Assembly: GCF_004354015.1 (NCBI RefSeq)
Contig: NZ_SMRU01000023.1
Coordinates: 1 to 64,000 of the forward strand
Length of the DNA stretch: 64,000 bases
Origin: Arthrobacter terricola
GTDB lineage: Bacteria; Actinomycetota; Actinomycetes; Actinomycetales; Micrococcaceae
Direction of reading: 5' to 3'
This document shows positions 42,184-49,992 of the stretch, piece after piece. Every line of letters starts with the position of its first letter. Within the stretch, counting starts at the first letter, position 1. The notes beneath the pieces are model-generated. The model was not told the origin of the DNA, searched no databases, and saw only the letters and a program-made list of their open reading frames with translations. The translations under genes and the position numbers were made by a program.

Positions 42184-43194
42184 CTAGGAAAGGTGTCTTC
42201 CGCCGGTGACGCCGATGACCGAACCGGACATGTAGCTTGCTTCGGACGTTGCCAGCAGGACAAATGTTGCGGCAAGTTCTGCCGGTTGCCCGGCCCTCCC
42301 CAGTGGCGTGTTTTCGCCGAAGTGGGCGATTTTTTCGCTCGGCTGGGTGGGGGGTTGCAGGGGTGTCCAGATCGGCCCGGGAGCCACGGCGTTTACCCTG
42401 ATTCCTTGTGGGCCCAGGGACTCCGCGAGCGAGTAGGTCAGGTTGATAATGGCGGCCTTGGTGGCCGCGTAATCGATGAGCGAGGGGCTCGGGTCGTATC
42501 CCTGGATGGACGAGACGTTGATGATCGATGAACCCGGTTGCAGGTGCGGCAGGCCTGCCTTGCTGAGCCAGAACAGCGCGTAGACGTTCGTCTTGAAGGT
42601 CCGGTCGAATTGTTCGCTGCTCAGGTCTTCAATGCCCTTGCCGGTGCTCATCTGGAAGCCGGCGTTGTTGACCAGGACATCCAGCCCGCCGAACTCACGG
42701 ACGGTTCGGGCGATGACTTCCCGGCAGAAGTGTTCGTCCTGAAGGTCGCCGGGGAGGGCCAGCACCCTGGATCCGGCGTCTTCGATCAGCTGGACGGTGT
42801 GCGCGGCGTCCTGTTCCTCTTCGGGGAGGTAGGTGAAGGCGACGTCGGCTCCTTCCCTGGAGTACGCGATGGCGGCAGCCCTGCCGATTCCCGAGTCCGC
42901 CCCGGTGATCAGTGTCCGGTAACCTGTCATCCGGTGGTGTCCGACATAGCTGTGTTCCCCGTGGTCCGGACGCGGGCGCATCGCTGCGGTGAAGCCGGGA
43001 TAGTCCTGGCTCCGGGGTTCGAACTCTTCGTCGGGATACAGGCTCCGGGGATCCTTGAGGCCGGCAGGACCGTCCGCACCGCCCACGACCTGGTTTTCCA
43101 GGGCGAGGACGATGTCCTCATCCAGTTCGCCCGCCTCCTCAAACGGAGGGACGTTTGCTTTTTGTTCGTCCTGTTCGAAATCGCTGTCGGTCAT
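42184..43194 (-). CDS. SDR oxidoreductase with N-terminal extension (GSP39/YhxD type)
   Basis: The start at 43194 follows GGGAGGAAAGTC. 336 residues: a 90-residue acidic extension (DEDIVLALENQVVGGADGPA, LYPDEEFEPRSQDYPGF), then a Rossmann fold with TGADSGIG (97-104), NNAG near 176-179, Ser near 229, and the catalytic Tyr242-x-x-x-Lys246 (DYAATKAAI). The extension ending before HHRMTGYRTLITGA is typical of general stress protein 39-like SDRs that are induced by salt and desiccation. NAD(P)-dependent; substrate unknown. Confidence 0.9.
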   Translation of the reverse strand: MTDSDFEQDEQKANVPPFEEAGELDEDIVLALENQVVGGADGPAGLKDPRSLYPDEEFEPRSQDYPGFTAAMRPRPDHGEHSYVGHHRMTGYRTLITGADSGIGRAAAIAYSREGADVAFTYLPEEEQDAAHTVQLIEDAGSRVLALPGDLQDEHFCREVIARTVREFGGLDVLVNNAGFQMSTGKGIEDLSSEQFDRTFKTNVYALFWLSKAGLPHLQPGSSIINVSSIQGYDPSPSLIDYAATKAAIINLTYSLAESLGPQGIRVNAVAPGPIWTPLQPPTQPSEKIAHFGENTPLGRAGQPAELAATFVLLATSEASYMSGSVIGVTGGRHLS

Positions 43195-43372
43195 GACTTT
43201 CCTCCCTGGGTTTCCGGAGACTTCAGCGAGCGGATCCCCTGCCATCTTCAACGGCAGCTGATTGGCGCTGTCGTCCTTGACTTGCTTCACGTCCGGGCCG
43301 AAGACCGGGTTGCCTTTCCACACCCCGCGGATCCGGCATGACGCACCATCGGGCCGTACGACCGGGCCGGAA

Positions 43373-43624
43373 TCAGTCGCCGGGGGATGGCTCGGTGGTC
43401 GGGCCCCGGTCATCCGATGAAGCATCATCGTGTTCCTCTGCCAGCCCGGTGGGGGCCATCGCCTCAGCATCCCGGGCTGAAGGCGGCTCCTGCGCAAACC
43501 CGCCGGATGCACCGGCGCTCTGCTCGTTCCCGGCCGTGGTCTCCGGTTCCTTGGGAACCGGCTGGCTGCCGTCCTGCACGCCGTCGCGGACAATCCGGTC
43601 CCGGTGTTTCGCTTCGCCGCCCAT
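43373..43624 (-). CDS. Acidic disordered protein, unknown
   Basis: The 83-residue frame starts MGGEAKHRDRIVRDGVQDGS after AGGAAAGGGG. It is rich in Glu, Asp, Ser, Ala and Pro with no hydrophobic core (AEEHDDASSDDRGPTTEPSP at the end) and reads as an intrinsically disordered, hydrophilin-like protein. Located between SDR and SRPBCC genes of the stress group. No family recognised. Confidence 0.55.
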   Translation of the reverse strand: MGGEAKHRDRIVRDGVQDGSQPVPKEPETTAGNEQSAGASGGFAQEPPSARDAEAMAPTGLAEEHDDASSDDRGPTTEPSPGD

Positions 43625-43747
43625 GGCCGGCCCCTTTCCTGTTTCTTCGCTGGATACTGGTTCGGGATCAAACATCACCCCTGGCCGCCCGGGCCGATTA
43701 CGTTGTAGAGGGCAATCCGGCACAGCCCGGGCGTCAGATCATCGATG

Positions 43748-44308
43748 TCAGATGTTCGGCGCCCCGTCTTCCATGGCTCCGCCCTCCAAAGGTGTCCCGG
43801 GCATCGTCCCGCCTTCCGCAGCGTCCCGGCGGACCGGGCCGCTGCCGTCGGCCGCTGCGCCTCCAACGGTCCCGCGCCAGGCACCGGTTTCGCGTTGACG
43901 GTCCTCGATGAAGTCCTTGAATTTGTCCAAGTCGGCGGCCACTTGCATCTCGTCCGCGGAAAGCGCGGCACCGGCTTTTTCGGTAAGGGTTTCCGGCTCC
44001 CACTCGAGGGTCACGCTCACTCCTGAGCGGTCCGGACCGAGGGCGTCAAAACGGACCGATCCTGCATTGCGGGGCTGATCCAGGCTCTCCCAGCTGATGA
44101 CCGTATCCGGGACCTGCTCGGTGATCCGGGCGTTGTACTCGCGCTTGACGCCCGAAATCTTGGTGGAGAAATGCAGCGTGGCATCGTCGATCTGGCGGAC
44201 GTCTTCCACTCCGCTCATGAAACGCGGAAAGGATTCGAATTGCGTCCATTGGTTGTACGCGACCGAGACAGGGACCTCGACCTCAATGGCCTTGGTGACG
44301 GTATGCAT
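43748..44308 (-). CDS. SRPBCC (polyketide cyclase/START-like) family protein
   Basis: 186 residues. The domain spans about 1-150 with EVEVPVSVAYNQWTQFESFP, RFMSGVEDVRQIDDATLHFS and DTVISWESLDQPRNAGSVRF as in the coenzyme Q-binding/cyclase-like group. The tail of about 35 residues is Gly/Ala/Asp-rich. Such proteins bind a hydrophobic ligand; those near stress genes in actinobacteria have no assigned ligand. The palindrome at 44500 lies about 190 bases upstream. Confidence 0.85.
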   Translation of the reverse strand: MHTVTKAIEVEVPVSVAYNQWTQFESFPRFMSGVEDVRQIDDATLHFSTKISGVKREYNARITEQVPDTVISWESLDQPRNAGSVRFDALGPDRSGVSVTLEWEPETLTEKAGAALSADEMQVAADLDKFKDFIEDRQRETGAWRGTVGGAAADGSGPVRRDAAEGGTMPGTPLEGGAMEDGAPNI

Positions 44309-44499
44309 TTGTGTGCCTCCTGCGGATTGTTGGTGAATACCGGCCCGACCCGGCCCTGACTTTCCCAGACCCCGGAAGGTCGAGGAAGCGGACCTGAGTA
44401 TCGGATGGTGCAGCGTGAGACCGCGCGCACAGTGGATCTTCCATGGGTTCTCCGATCCCGGGACGAGTGTGCCCTTCGAGCCTAGCCCGATTCAAGGTG

Positions 44500-44521
44500 A
44501 ATAGTAAGTGTACTTACTATT
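44500..44521. promoter_or_regulatory. 22-base palindrome AATAGTAAGTGTACTTACTATT
   Basis: Two perfect 10-base arms (AATAGTAAGT / ACTTACTATT) around GT, between the divergent SRPBCC and zinc-ribbon genes. It shares TAAG-x4-CTTA with the sites at 12915, 27508 and 29836 and has a longer symmetric arm. Candidate operator for a homodimeric regulator (TetR- or MarR-like). Confidence 0.6.
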
Positions 44522-44686
44522 CTGGTGGTAGGATTCCCTTAATCCATTCCACGCCCGGACGCGGGGCCGGATCATTCCAACGCTTCCAGCCCGCGCGTCG
44601 GGCCGCCTCTTCCAGGAGGCCGCCAGCCGGCCTCCGACATCCAGCGCCTGAGGGGGCAGGCCCTAGCTGTAAGAAACCGGTGACCC

Positions 44687-44935
44687 ATGAGCACCTCAAC
44701 ACCGCACGAACGACGGAACCGGCCTTCACCGGCAAACTTCCAGACCCTGCCGTACTGCGACTCCTGCCGGACGGACGCCCATCTGAGCTATGACGACTTC
44801 GTCCCGGCCTACTACAGCGGGGGACAGGGACTGGAACCCTCCACCGTCAGATACACGTGCAAACGCTGCGGGAACCACTACTCCCACCACGCGCCCCAGG
44901 GGTGGGCCCCGCCGGGTTGGCAGTGGTACGACTGA
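44687..44935 (+). CDS. Small zinc-ribbon protein
   Basis: 82 residues with two cysteine pairs: LPYCDSCRTD near residues 21-30 and YTCKRCGNHY near 56-65. Ends with a Trp-rich tail (GWAPPGWQWYD). A start ATG follows GTGACCC and is not preceded by a strong ribosome site. A single zinc would be bound; the role (nucleic acid or protein contact) is unknown. Confidence 0.65.
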   Translation: MSTSTPHERRNRPSPANFQTLPYCDSCRTDAHLSYDDFVPAYYSGGQGLEPSTVRYTCKRCGNHYSHHAPQGWAPPGWQWYD

Positions 44936-45404
44936 CGCCCCACCGCGAAGACCGGCACATCCGAGAACGTCGAGCCGGACCCGCGGCTTGCCCGGATCCG
45001 GTAGGCGACCTTGTCACCGTCAGGATCTTGCCTGCCCGGGAAGGGAATGCGCTGCCCGGGTTGATGCGGGAGGCGTGGAGGACGCCCATGGTCGCGAACA
45101 GGTCTGTCACGTGCTCTGAATGTACACCGGTCACATTGTCGTGTCGTCCCCGCCGCCGAAACCGACGGATCCCCGGCAGGTCGCCGGCCACGCACGGTCC
45201 GGGAGGAGTACTTCGTCGGGGAACGGGGCCGGGGTTGAATCAGTGCATTGAGATAAGTCGGCCAGAGGTTGGGTCCAGGCAAGTGTTCCGGTGATCATGA
45301 GGGTGCCGCCGGTGGCCAGGCACGCCGGCCCGTGGGCCGGCCCGTGGGCCGGGCCGCTGATGGAAGGGGTGCAGCTCAGGAGGGTAACGAGAAGACCCCG
45401 TGAT
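44936..45404. other. Intergenic region, possible minus-strand relic
   Basis: On the minus strand, around 45160-44975, a frame reads NVTGVHSEHVTDLFATMGVL; it lacks a proper start and ends in low-complexity sequence, so it may be a decayed gene. Tandem copies of GGCCCGTGGGCC occur near 45330-45355. Confidence 0.3.
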
Positions 45405-45668
45405 CTACGTCGAACGGCCCTTGTTCCGGAGGCGGCTTTTGCTGCGGAATCCGCCGATCAGGTATCCGATGCCGAACATCATAAAGAGGACGCCTACGGC
45501 AATCTGCCAAGGCAGCGTCGGGCCGTTCGTGATAACTGTGATCAGCCAGACGATGCCGAGGGCGAGCCAGCCGCAGCCCATGTACACAAAGAGTTTCCGT
45601 CCGGGCCGCGGCACGGCCCTGCCCGGCACTTCGGTTCCGGTGTGGTCATCGGATCGGTCTTCCTCCAT
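45405..45668 (-). CDS. Two-helix small membrane protein
   Basis: 87 residues: polar N-terminus (MEEDRSDDHTGTEVPGRAVP), helix 1 near 30-47 (VYMGCGWLALGIVWLITVI) and helix 2 near 53-73 (LPWQIAVGVLFMMFGIGYLI), basic tail RSKSRLRNKGRST. Clean positive-inside pattern. It belongs to the same class of small membrane proteins that recur throughout the stress region. No family recognised. Confidence 0.62.
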   Translation of the reverse strand: MEEDRSDDHTGTEVPGRAVPRPGRKLFVYMGCGWLALGIVWLITVITNGPTLPWQIAVGVLFMMFGIGYLIGGFRSKSRLRNKGRST

Positions 45669-46007
45669 GCCGTCAGCCTACTGATCCGTCATCGGCGCCG
45701 TCCATGACTGCAGACGAACACCCGCCGGGGTAGCGCCTGGTCATGCGGATCGCCTACGGGTTTGGCCCTAGGGGAGGTATTCGCGTTTCATTCGCCAAGA
45801 CTGGACGGGATGCACAACAACTGTGCCTGAGTCGGGGCCGGATCGCCTCAAATGGCAGCTTGGAGTGGCCGTCCTCGACACCGGCGGCACAGTGAGCGGG
45901 CGAGGTTGGTCGCCGCAGACCTTGGCTTTACTACTCCCGGCAGCTCAGCAGATAGGCGCGATTTTGCCTAGGAAATCCTTGAGATTCTGCCTAATTTTCA
46001 CCCATAC
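45669..46007. other. Intergenic region before the comEC fragment
   Basis: 339 bases without a supported gene. The sequence immediately before 46008 is less G+C-rich (AATCCTTGAGATTCTGCC) and does not resemble the missing 5' part of comEC, which suggests a junction close to position 46000. Confidence 0.35.
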
Positions 46008-46838
46008 ATGTTTTTGACAATCACTGGTGCGAATTGCAGTCTGATTCTCGGTGGTTTGGTGCTGCTCGCGAGATGGTTGCGGCTTCCGCGGGCTTTGGCC
46101 GCCGCAGGGGCCCTTGCAGGGCTTGGGGTCTTCGTGGTGATGGTCGGCCCCGATGCGAGCGTCCTCAGGGCCGCAACAATGGGTGCCATCGGGCTTGCAT
46201 CCTTGAGTGCCGGCAGGCGTGGCCGAAGCCTTGGCTTCCTCTCCATCGCGATCACCTCACTGCTCATCCTGGATCCGTCGCTGGGGATTAACGTGGGCTT
46301 CCTCTTATCAGTCCTGGCGACACTGGGGATCATCCTGCTGGCACGGCCGATCGCTTCGTGGGCTCCGGCATGGGTACCACCCTGGCTGTCCACGGCCTTT
46401 GCGGTGCCCTTGGCAGCCCAACTCCTCTGCGGCCCGGTCATCGTTGCCCTGCAGCCCACGTTCTCCACCTACGCCCTGATCACCAATGTGGTGGTTGCCC
46501 CGTTCGTCGCACCTGTCACGATCCTGGGCACCATTGCGCTTCCATTGGTCCCCGTGCTGCCGTGGCTGGCAGCTGTTCCGCTAGCCATAGCCGGGGCAAG
46601 CGCGGGAATCGTCGCTGCCGTCGCGAGGTTCTTCGCCGGACTTCCCGGCTCAGCACTGCCGTGGCCCGAGGGCGCCACGGGAACCATCACCATGACGCTG
46701 ACCTCGGCCCTCACAACGGGACTGATTTGGATGGCATTCCACCCGGACCGGGTCCGCGGATCCGCCGTTGCAATGCATGCGCGGATTGTCCTCCTGATAG
46801 CGGCAACCGAAACAACCAAGCGCCGGGGGAGAGCATGA
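46008..46838 (+). pseudogene. ComEC/Rec2 competence-type membrane protein, internal fragment
   Basis: A 276-residue frame with hydrophobic helices matches the middle (Competence domain) of ComEC: LTITGANCSLILGGLVLLAR at the very start (the usual VSGANC motif), then GPDASVLRAATMGAIGLASL, RGRSLGFLSIAITSLLILDP, LGINVGFLLSVLATLGIILL and PVTILGTIALPLVPVLPWLA. A full ComEC is 700-800 residues; the N-terminal OB-like domain and C-terminal beta-lactamase-like domain are missing. As such it cannot form a DNA channel by itself. It is probably a stray fragment of the chromosomal gene. Confidence 0.8.
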
Positions 46839-47226
46839 CTCCCAGGCCTTGGATCCTGAACCAACCGGGCATCTCAAACCACCGAGGTGATGGAAGAACT
46901 ACCACGGCGTCCATGGCTGCAGGCACCTGAATTGACAGGCTCCGGCTCATCCGCCACCGGCACCCGACCATCGGCTGGATCGACAGGTACGGCGAATCTA
47001 CCGATTCGCCCGGTTGCAGACCCGGAAGCGGCAGAATCAGGCCATGCAGGTCAACTCCGAAGACAGACACGCGCGGCCAGCGCACGATCGTTGCCAGGCC
47101 TTCCACGGCGTTTCCGGGGATGTTCCAGTCCACGAGGTAGCCGTGGGTGGCGGCGACCACGATTCCGATGGCCGGATACAGGATGCCGAACCAGCTGATC
47201 CGGCGCCTGCCGAACGGGCGTACCAT
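46711..47226 (-). CDS. Membrane protein, unknown, probably damaged at the C-terminus
   Basis: The ATG at 47226 follows AAGGAG at a good distance. The first 65 residues are convincing: MVRPFGRRRISWFGILYPAI, GIVVAATHGYLVDWNIPGNA and VEGLATIVRWPRVSVFGVDL, i.e. a basic start, one helix and a hydrophobic segment. After about residue 75 the frame turns into low-conservation sequence and overlaps the end of the comEC fragment on the other strand, so the true protein probably ended earlier or is frameshifted. Function unknown. Confidence 0.5.
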   Translation of the reverse strand: MVRPFGRRRISWFGILYPAIGIVVAATHGYLVDWNIPGNAVEGLATIVRWPRVSVFGVDLHGLILPLPGLQPGESVDSPYLSIQPMVGCRWRMSRSLSIQVPAAMDAVVVLPSPRWFEMPGWFRIQGLGVMLSPGAWLFRLPLSGGQSAHALQRRIRGPGPGGMPSKSVPL

Positions 47227-47720
47227 CACCTGGCTCCTTGCCGGGATGCGGCCCCGAACCGGCGACACGAGCCACGAGAACAGCCCCGCGCCGCAGCCCG
47301 GCCGCTGGTGTTCACATCCGACTGACTTGCTTCACGTCACCGGGCATGCACAGCCACCGGTCACGGAACAGGGCCGCCGGATCCGGTGGCGCCCTCCGCG
47401 GAAGACACGACCACGCCCGCTTCCTTCTGCCGTGCTTCGAGCAGGTGCCGTGCAAGCATCTCTTCGGCCGCACTGCGACACCGGCCGATGGCCCGCAACT
47501 GGTCCCTGGTAGGAACCGGCTGGCTCCGGCCGTGCCCGGCGCCGCCGGGCTACGGTGCTGACACGGGGGAGTTGGCTGGACTCATGCGCATCTCGCCTCA
47601 CGGTGTTTACCTCAGGACCAGAGGAGTTACCTCGTTCGCAGGTCGCGAGGGCGGAGGCGCGTTCACCCGTGGCTGCGCCATTCCAGTCCGGGTGCTTTCC
47701 AGGCAGTTTCACGGCATCAC
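47227..47720. other. Intergenic region upstream of the ECF41 operon
   Basis: No reliable frame in 494 bases; open sequence is due to composition. The promoter of the downstream operon is at its right edge. Confidence 0.3.
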
Positions 47721-47747
47721 TGTCACAGATGGGGCGCGGCCGGTGTC
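47721..47747 (+). promoter_or_regulatory. ECF41-type promoter TGTCACA-N16-TGTC
   Basis: TGTCACA at 47721-47727 followed after 16 bases by TGTC at 47744-47747. ECF41 sigma factors recognise TGTCACA as -35 element with a CGTC -10 about 16 bases on; only the first base of the -10 differs. The element ends 40 bases before the decarboxylase-like start, so the sigma factor probably drives its own operon. Confidence 0.7.
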
Positions 47748-47787
47748 TTCATGTCGTAGGCCCCGGAACCGACCCGCAGGAGGAGTC

Positions 47788-48363
47788 ATGACCACCAGGA
47801 TCCCGGCCGTAGAAATCACCGGTTTCTACGGCGCACTCGTCAAGAAGTTCAGCACGAAGTTGTTCGGCAAAGTCCCGGAATCGCTGGGTGTCATGTGGCA
47901 CAACCGGCCCGTTCTTAAGGCATCCATGGGTTTCGGACAGAAGCTGCAGAGGTGGAATAGCTGCGATCAGTCGCTGAAGTCCTACGCTCACATGGCCGTG
48001 GCCTCTTTCATCGGCTGCAGTTGGTGCCTGGACTACAACTACTTCATGGCGCACAACCGCGGCCTTGATCTGGAGAAGGCCCGGCAGGTCCCTTGCTGGC
48101 GCGAGTCCGGCGTCTTCACTCCGCTCGAGCGGGACGTCCTGGAGTATGCCGAGTCCATGAGCGCCACGCCAGTAGCGGTGACAGACACCCTGTCGGCCCG
48201 GCTGCTTAGGCAATTGGGCGCGCCGGCACTCATTGAACTGACCAGCGTCATCGGCTTTGCCAACCTCACGACCCGCGGCAACGTGGCCCTCGGCATCGAG
48301 TCCGAGGGATTCGCGGATTCCTGTGAGCTGAAGCCGCTCGCAACACGCAGCGGCCATGCGTAG
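47788..48363 (+). CDS. Carboxymuconolactone decarboxylase family protein (ECF41 partner)
   Basis: The ATG at 47788 has a fine ribosome site (AGGAGGAGTC). The 191-residue product contains the AhpD-like helical core with SFIGCSWCLDYN, a redox-type Cys77-x-x-Cys80 pair, and FTPLERDVLEYAESMSATPV. Genes of this family regularly sit beside ECF41 sigma factors (COE partners). It overlaps the sigma gene by 8 bases, so the two are coupled. The probable role is peroxide or quinone-linked redox chemistry; the reaction is unproven. Confidence 0.88.
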   Translation: MTTRIPAVEITGFYGALVKKFSTKLFGKVPESLGVMWHNRPVLKASMGFGQKLQRWNSCDQSLKSYAHMAVASFIGCSWCLDYNYFMAHNRGLDLEKARQVPCWRESGVFTPLERDVLEYAESMSATPVAVTDTLSARLLRQLGAPALIELTSVIGFANLTTRGNVALGIESEGFADSCELKPLATRSGHA

Positions 48364-49273
48364 CCTGAATCGCATGAGCAGCCCCGACGCCGTTGACCTG
48401 CCGGACCCGTTCGTCGCCCACCGCAGTCTGCTCTTCACTGTTGCCTACGAGATCCTAGGCTCCGCCGCGGATGCCGAGGACGTGGTGCAGGAGGCCTGGA
48501 TCCGGTGGGCTGGGCTGGACCCCCACGTCCGCTCCGGGGTCCGCGAACCGCGGGCCTACCTCGTTCGCACCGTCACCCGCCTGGCGCTCAACAGCCTCCG
48601 CACGCTGTCACGACGGCGGGAGGATTACGTCGGGGAATGGCTGCCTGAGCCCCTGCTTACCGTGCCGGATATCGCCGAGGACGTGGAACTGGCCGAAAGC
48701 GTCTCGATCGCCATGCTCACGGTCCTCGAATCGCTCTCTCCGGTGGAGCGGGCGGTCTTTGTACTGCGGGAGGTTTTCGACGTGCCTTACGAGGAGATTG
48801 CCGAGGCCGTGGGCAAGTCAGCGGCCGCCGTGCGCCAGATCGTCAGCCGGGCGCGCTCTCATGTGGCCGCCCGGCGGCCCCGGATGCGGGTGGACCGTGG
48901 CGAGCAGCAGGAAGTCGTCGAACGGTTCCTCGCCGCGGTCACCAGCGGGGATGTGCAGGGTCTGATGGACGTGTTGGCCCCTGATGTCGTACTGATCGCC
49001 GACGGCGGCGGCGTCGCGCAGGCGGTTCGCGTGCCGGTATATGGTGCGAAGAAGGTGACAAATCTGCTGCGGTCCTTCCCGCAGGCCGCGCTCAACCCTA
49101 AAACCGCCTTGCTCTGGCTCAACGGCAGCCTCGGCATCCGGATCGACGACGAAACAGGCGGTCCCTCACTCATCAGCCTGGTGGTGGAGGACGGCAGGAT
49201 CGCGCGGATCTTCGCCATGCGGAACCCGGACAAGCTCGGCCACATGGAGGAGGAAACCCGGCTCGCGCGTTAG
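48356..49273 (+). CDS. ECF41-family RNA polymerase sigma factor (SigJ-like)
   Basis: 305 residues. Sigma region 2 (ADAEDVVQEAWIRWAG near 40-55) and region 4 (SPVERAVFVLREVFDVPYEE then IAEAVGKSAAAVRQIVSRAR) are followed by a SnoaL-like C-terminal domain. The ECF41 landmarks are all present: WLPEPL in the linker (about 102-107), DGGG near 221, and NPDKL near the end. In this group the C-terminal domain controls activity instead of an anti-sigma factor. Start at 48356 (alternative 48374). Adjacent CMD-type partner and matching promoter confirm the type. Confidence 0.93.
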   Translation: MRSLNRMSSPDAVDLPDPFVAHRSLLFTVAYEILGSAADAEDVVQEAWIRWAGLDPHVRSGVREPRAYLVRTVTRLALNSLRTLSRRREDYVGEWLPEPLLTVPDIAEDVELAESVSIAMLTVLESLSPVERAVFVLREVFDVPYEEIAEAVGKSAAAVRQIVSRARSHVAARRPRMRVDRGEQQEVVERFLAAVTSGDVQGLMDVLAPDVVLIADGGGVAQAVRVPVYGAKKVTNLLRSFPQAALNPKTALLWLNGSLGIRIDDETGGPSLISLVVEDGRIARIFAMRNPDKLGHMEEETRLAR

Positions 49274-49592
49274 ACGCACGGACCTCTGCAGCGGTCCGGG
49301 TGCTGAAGGGCACGCCTGCGTCGCGAAGGGTGTGCACGGTTGCCGCGAGGTCTGCCACCTCCAGCGCGAAACGGTTCCAGCCTCCCGGCGCGGGACTGCG
49401 CCCGTCAGGCATGCTCCGGCCTCCTCCGCCTTGGCCGCCCGGAGCGCTCAGCAGCAACCTCAGATCAGCACGGTCGAGCATGGCAAAAGGCGAAGCAGGA
49501 TGCATGACAAGCGTGAATCCCAGATGTTGACAGTAGAAGTCAATCGCGGCATCGACATCATCGACGATGTAGCGCACGCTCACGGTGGGCAT
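49173..49592 (-). CDS. VOC/glyoxalase family protein, C-terminally truncated
   Basis: 139 residues beginning MPTVSVRYIVDDVDAAIDFY, the usual start of VOC dioxygenase/glyoxalase proteins, continuing RADLRLLLSAPGGQGGGGRS and GWNRFALEVADLAATVHTLR. After DAGVPF the expected second metal-binding half (a D-PSGNPVELF block) is absent; the frame runs into the sigma factor's 3' end on the opposite strand. The last about 35 residues are therefore spurious and the enzyme is probably non-functional. Confidence 0.6.
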   Translation of the reverse strand: MPTVSVRYIVDDVDAAIDFYCQHLGFTLVMHPASPFAMLDRADLRLLLSAPGGQGGGGRSMPDGRSPAPGGWNRFALEVADLAATVHTLRDAGVPFSTRTAAEVRASNARAGFPPPCGRACPGSAWRRSARSCRPPPPG

Positions 49593-49809
49593 GAGACGGC
49601 CTCCTTGCTCTCACGTCAGGAATACGCGCCACGTGATTGCCTGTCAACGCGACGAGGCCCGCTGCGACAGTGCATTCGGGAGGAGCAGGAATTCTGCTTG
49701 GGACGGCTGAATCTGACGTCACCGCAACCACAAAGCAAACCTCTACATATGTTCATTTCTAGCTGCCGTTGTCTCTCCTTCGCGCAATGCCGGGCGCTAG
49801 ACTCGATGC

Positions 49810-49989
49810 ATGACCCAAGCTCAACTTTCAAGCCGCCTTCCCTACGGCAATGGGCCCGACGCATTGCTGTCAGCAGTGATTGCCGTCGCGGGCGATACGG
49901 CTCTCAGGGGCGTTGCTTACCATGCAGTCGCGGCGCGGGCAGGAATGAAGGGCACCCTTGTGACGCATTATTTCGGTTCTTCGGAGTAG
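49810..49989 (+). pseudogene. TetR-type helix-turn-helix domain, stop-terminated copy
   Basis: Reads MTQAQLSSRLPYGNGPDALL, SAVIAVAGDTALRGVAYHAV, AARAGMKGTLVTHYFGSSE then TAG at 49987-49989. This is a TetR DNA-binding domain. The next frame, in the same phase, resumes with a second similar domain. The two copies lie 156 bases (52 codons) apart, so it looks like an internal tandem duplication with an in-frame stop between the copies. Confidence 0.65.
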
Positions 49990-49992
49990 AAC

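Noticed and set aside
45325..45360. Tandem GGCCCGTGGGCC copies, considered as CRISPR or origin repeats
   Set aside because: Too short and contiguous, without spacers or A+T-rich unwinding sequence; only a local expansion.
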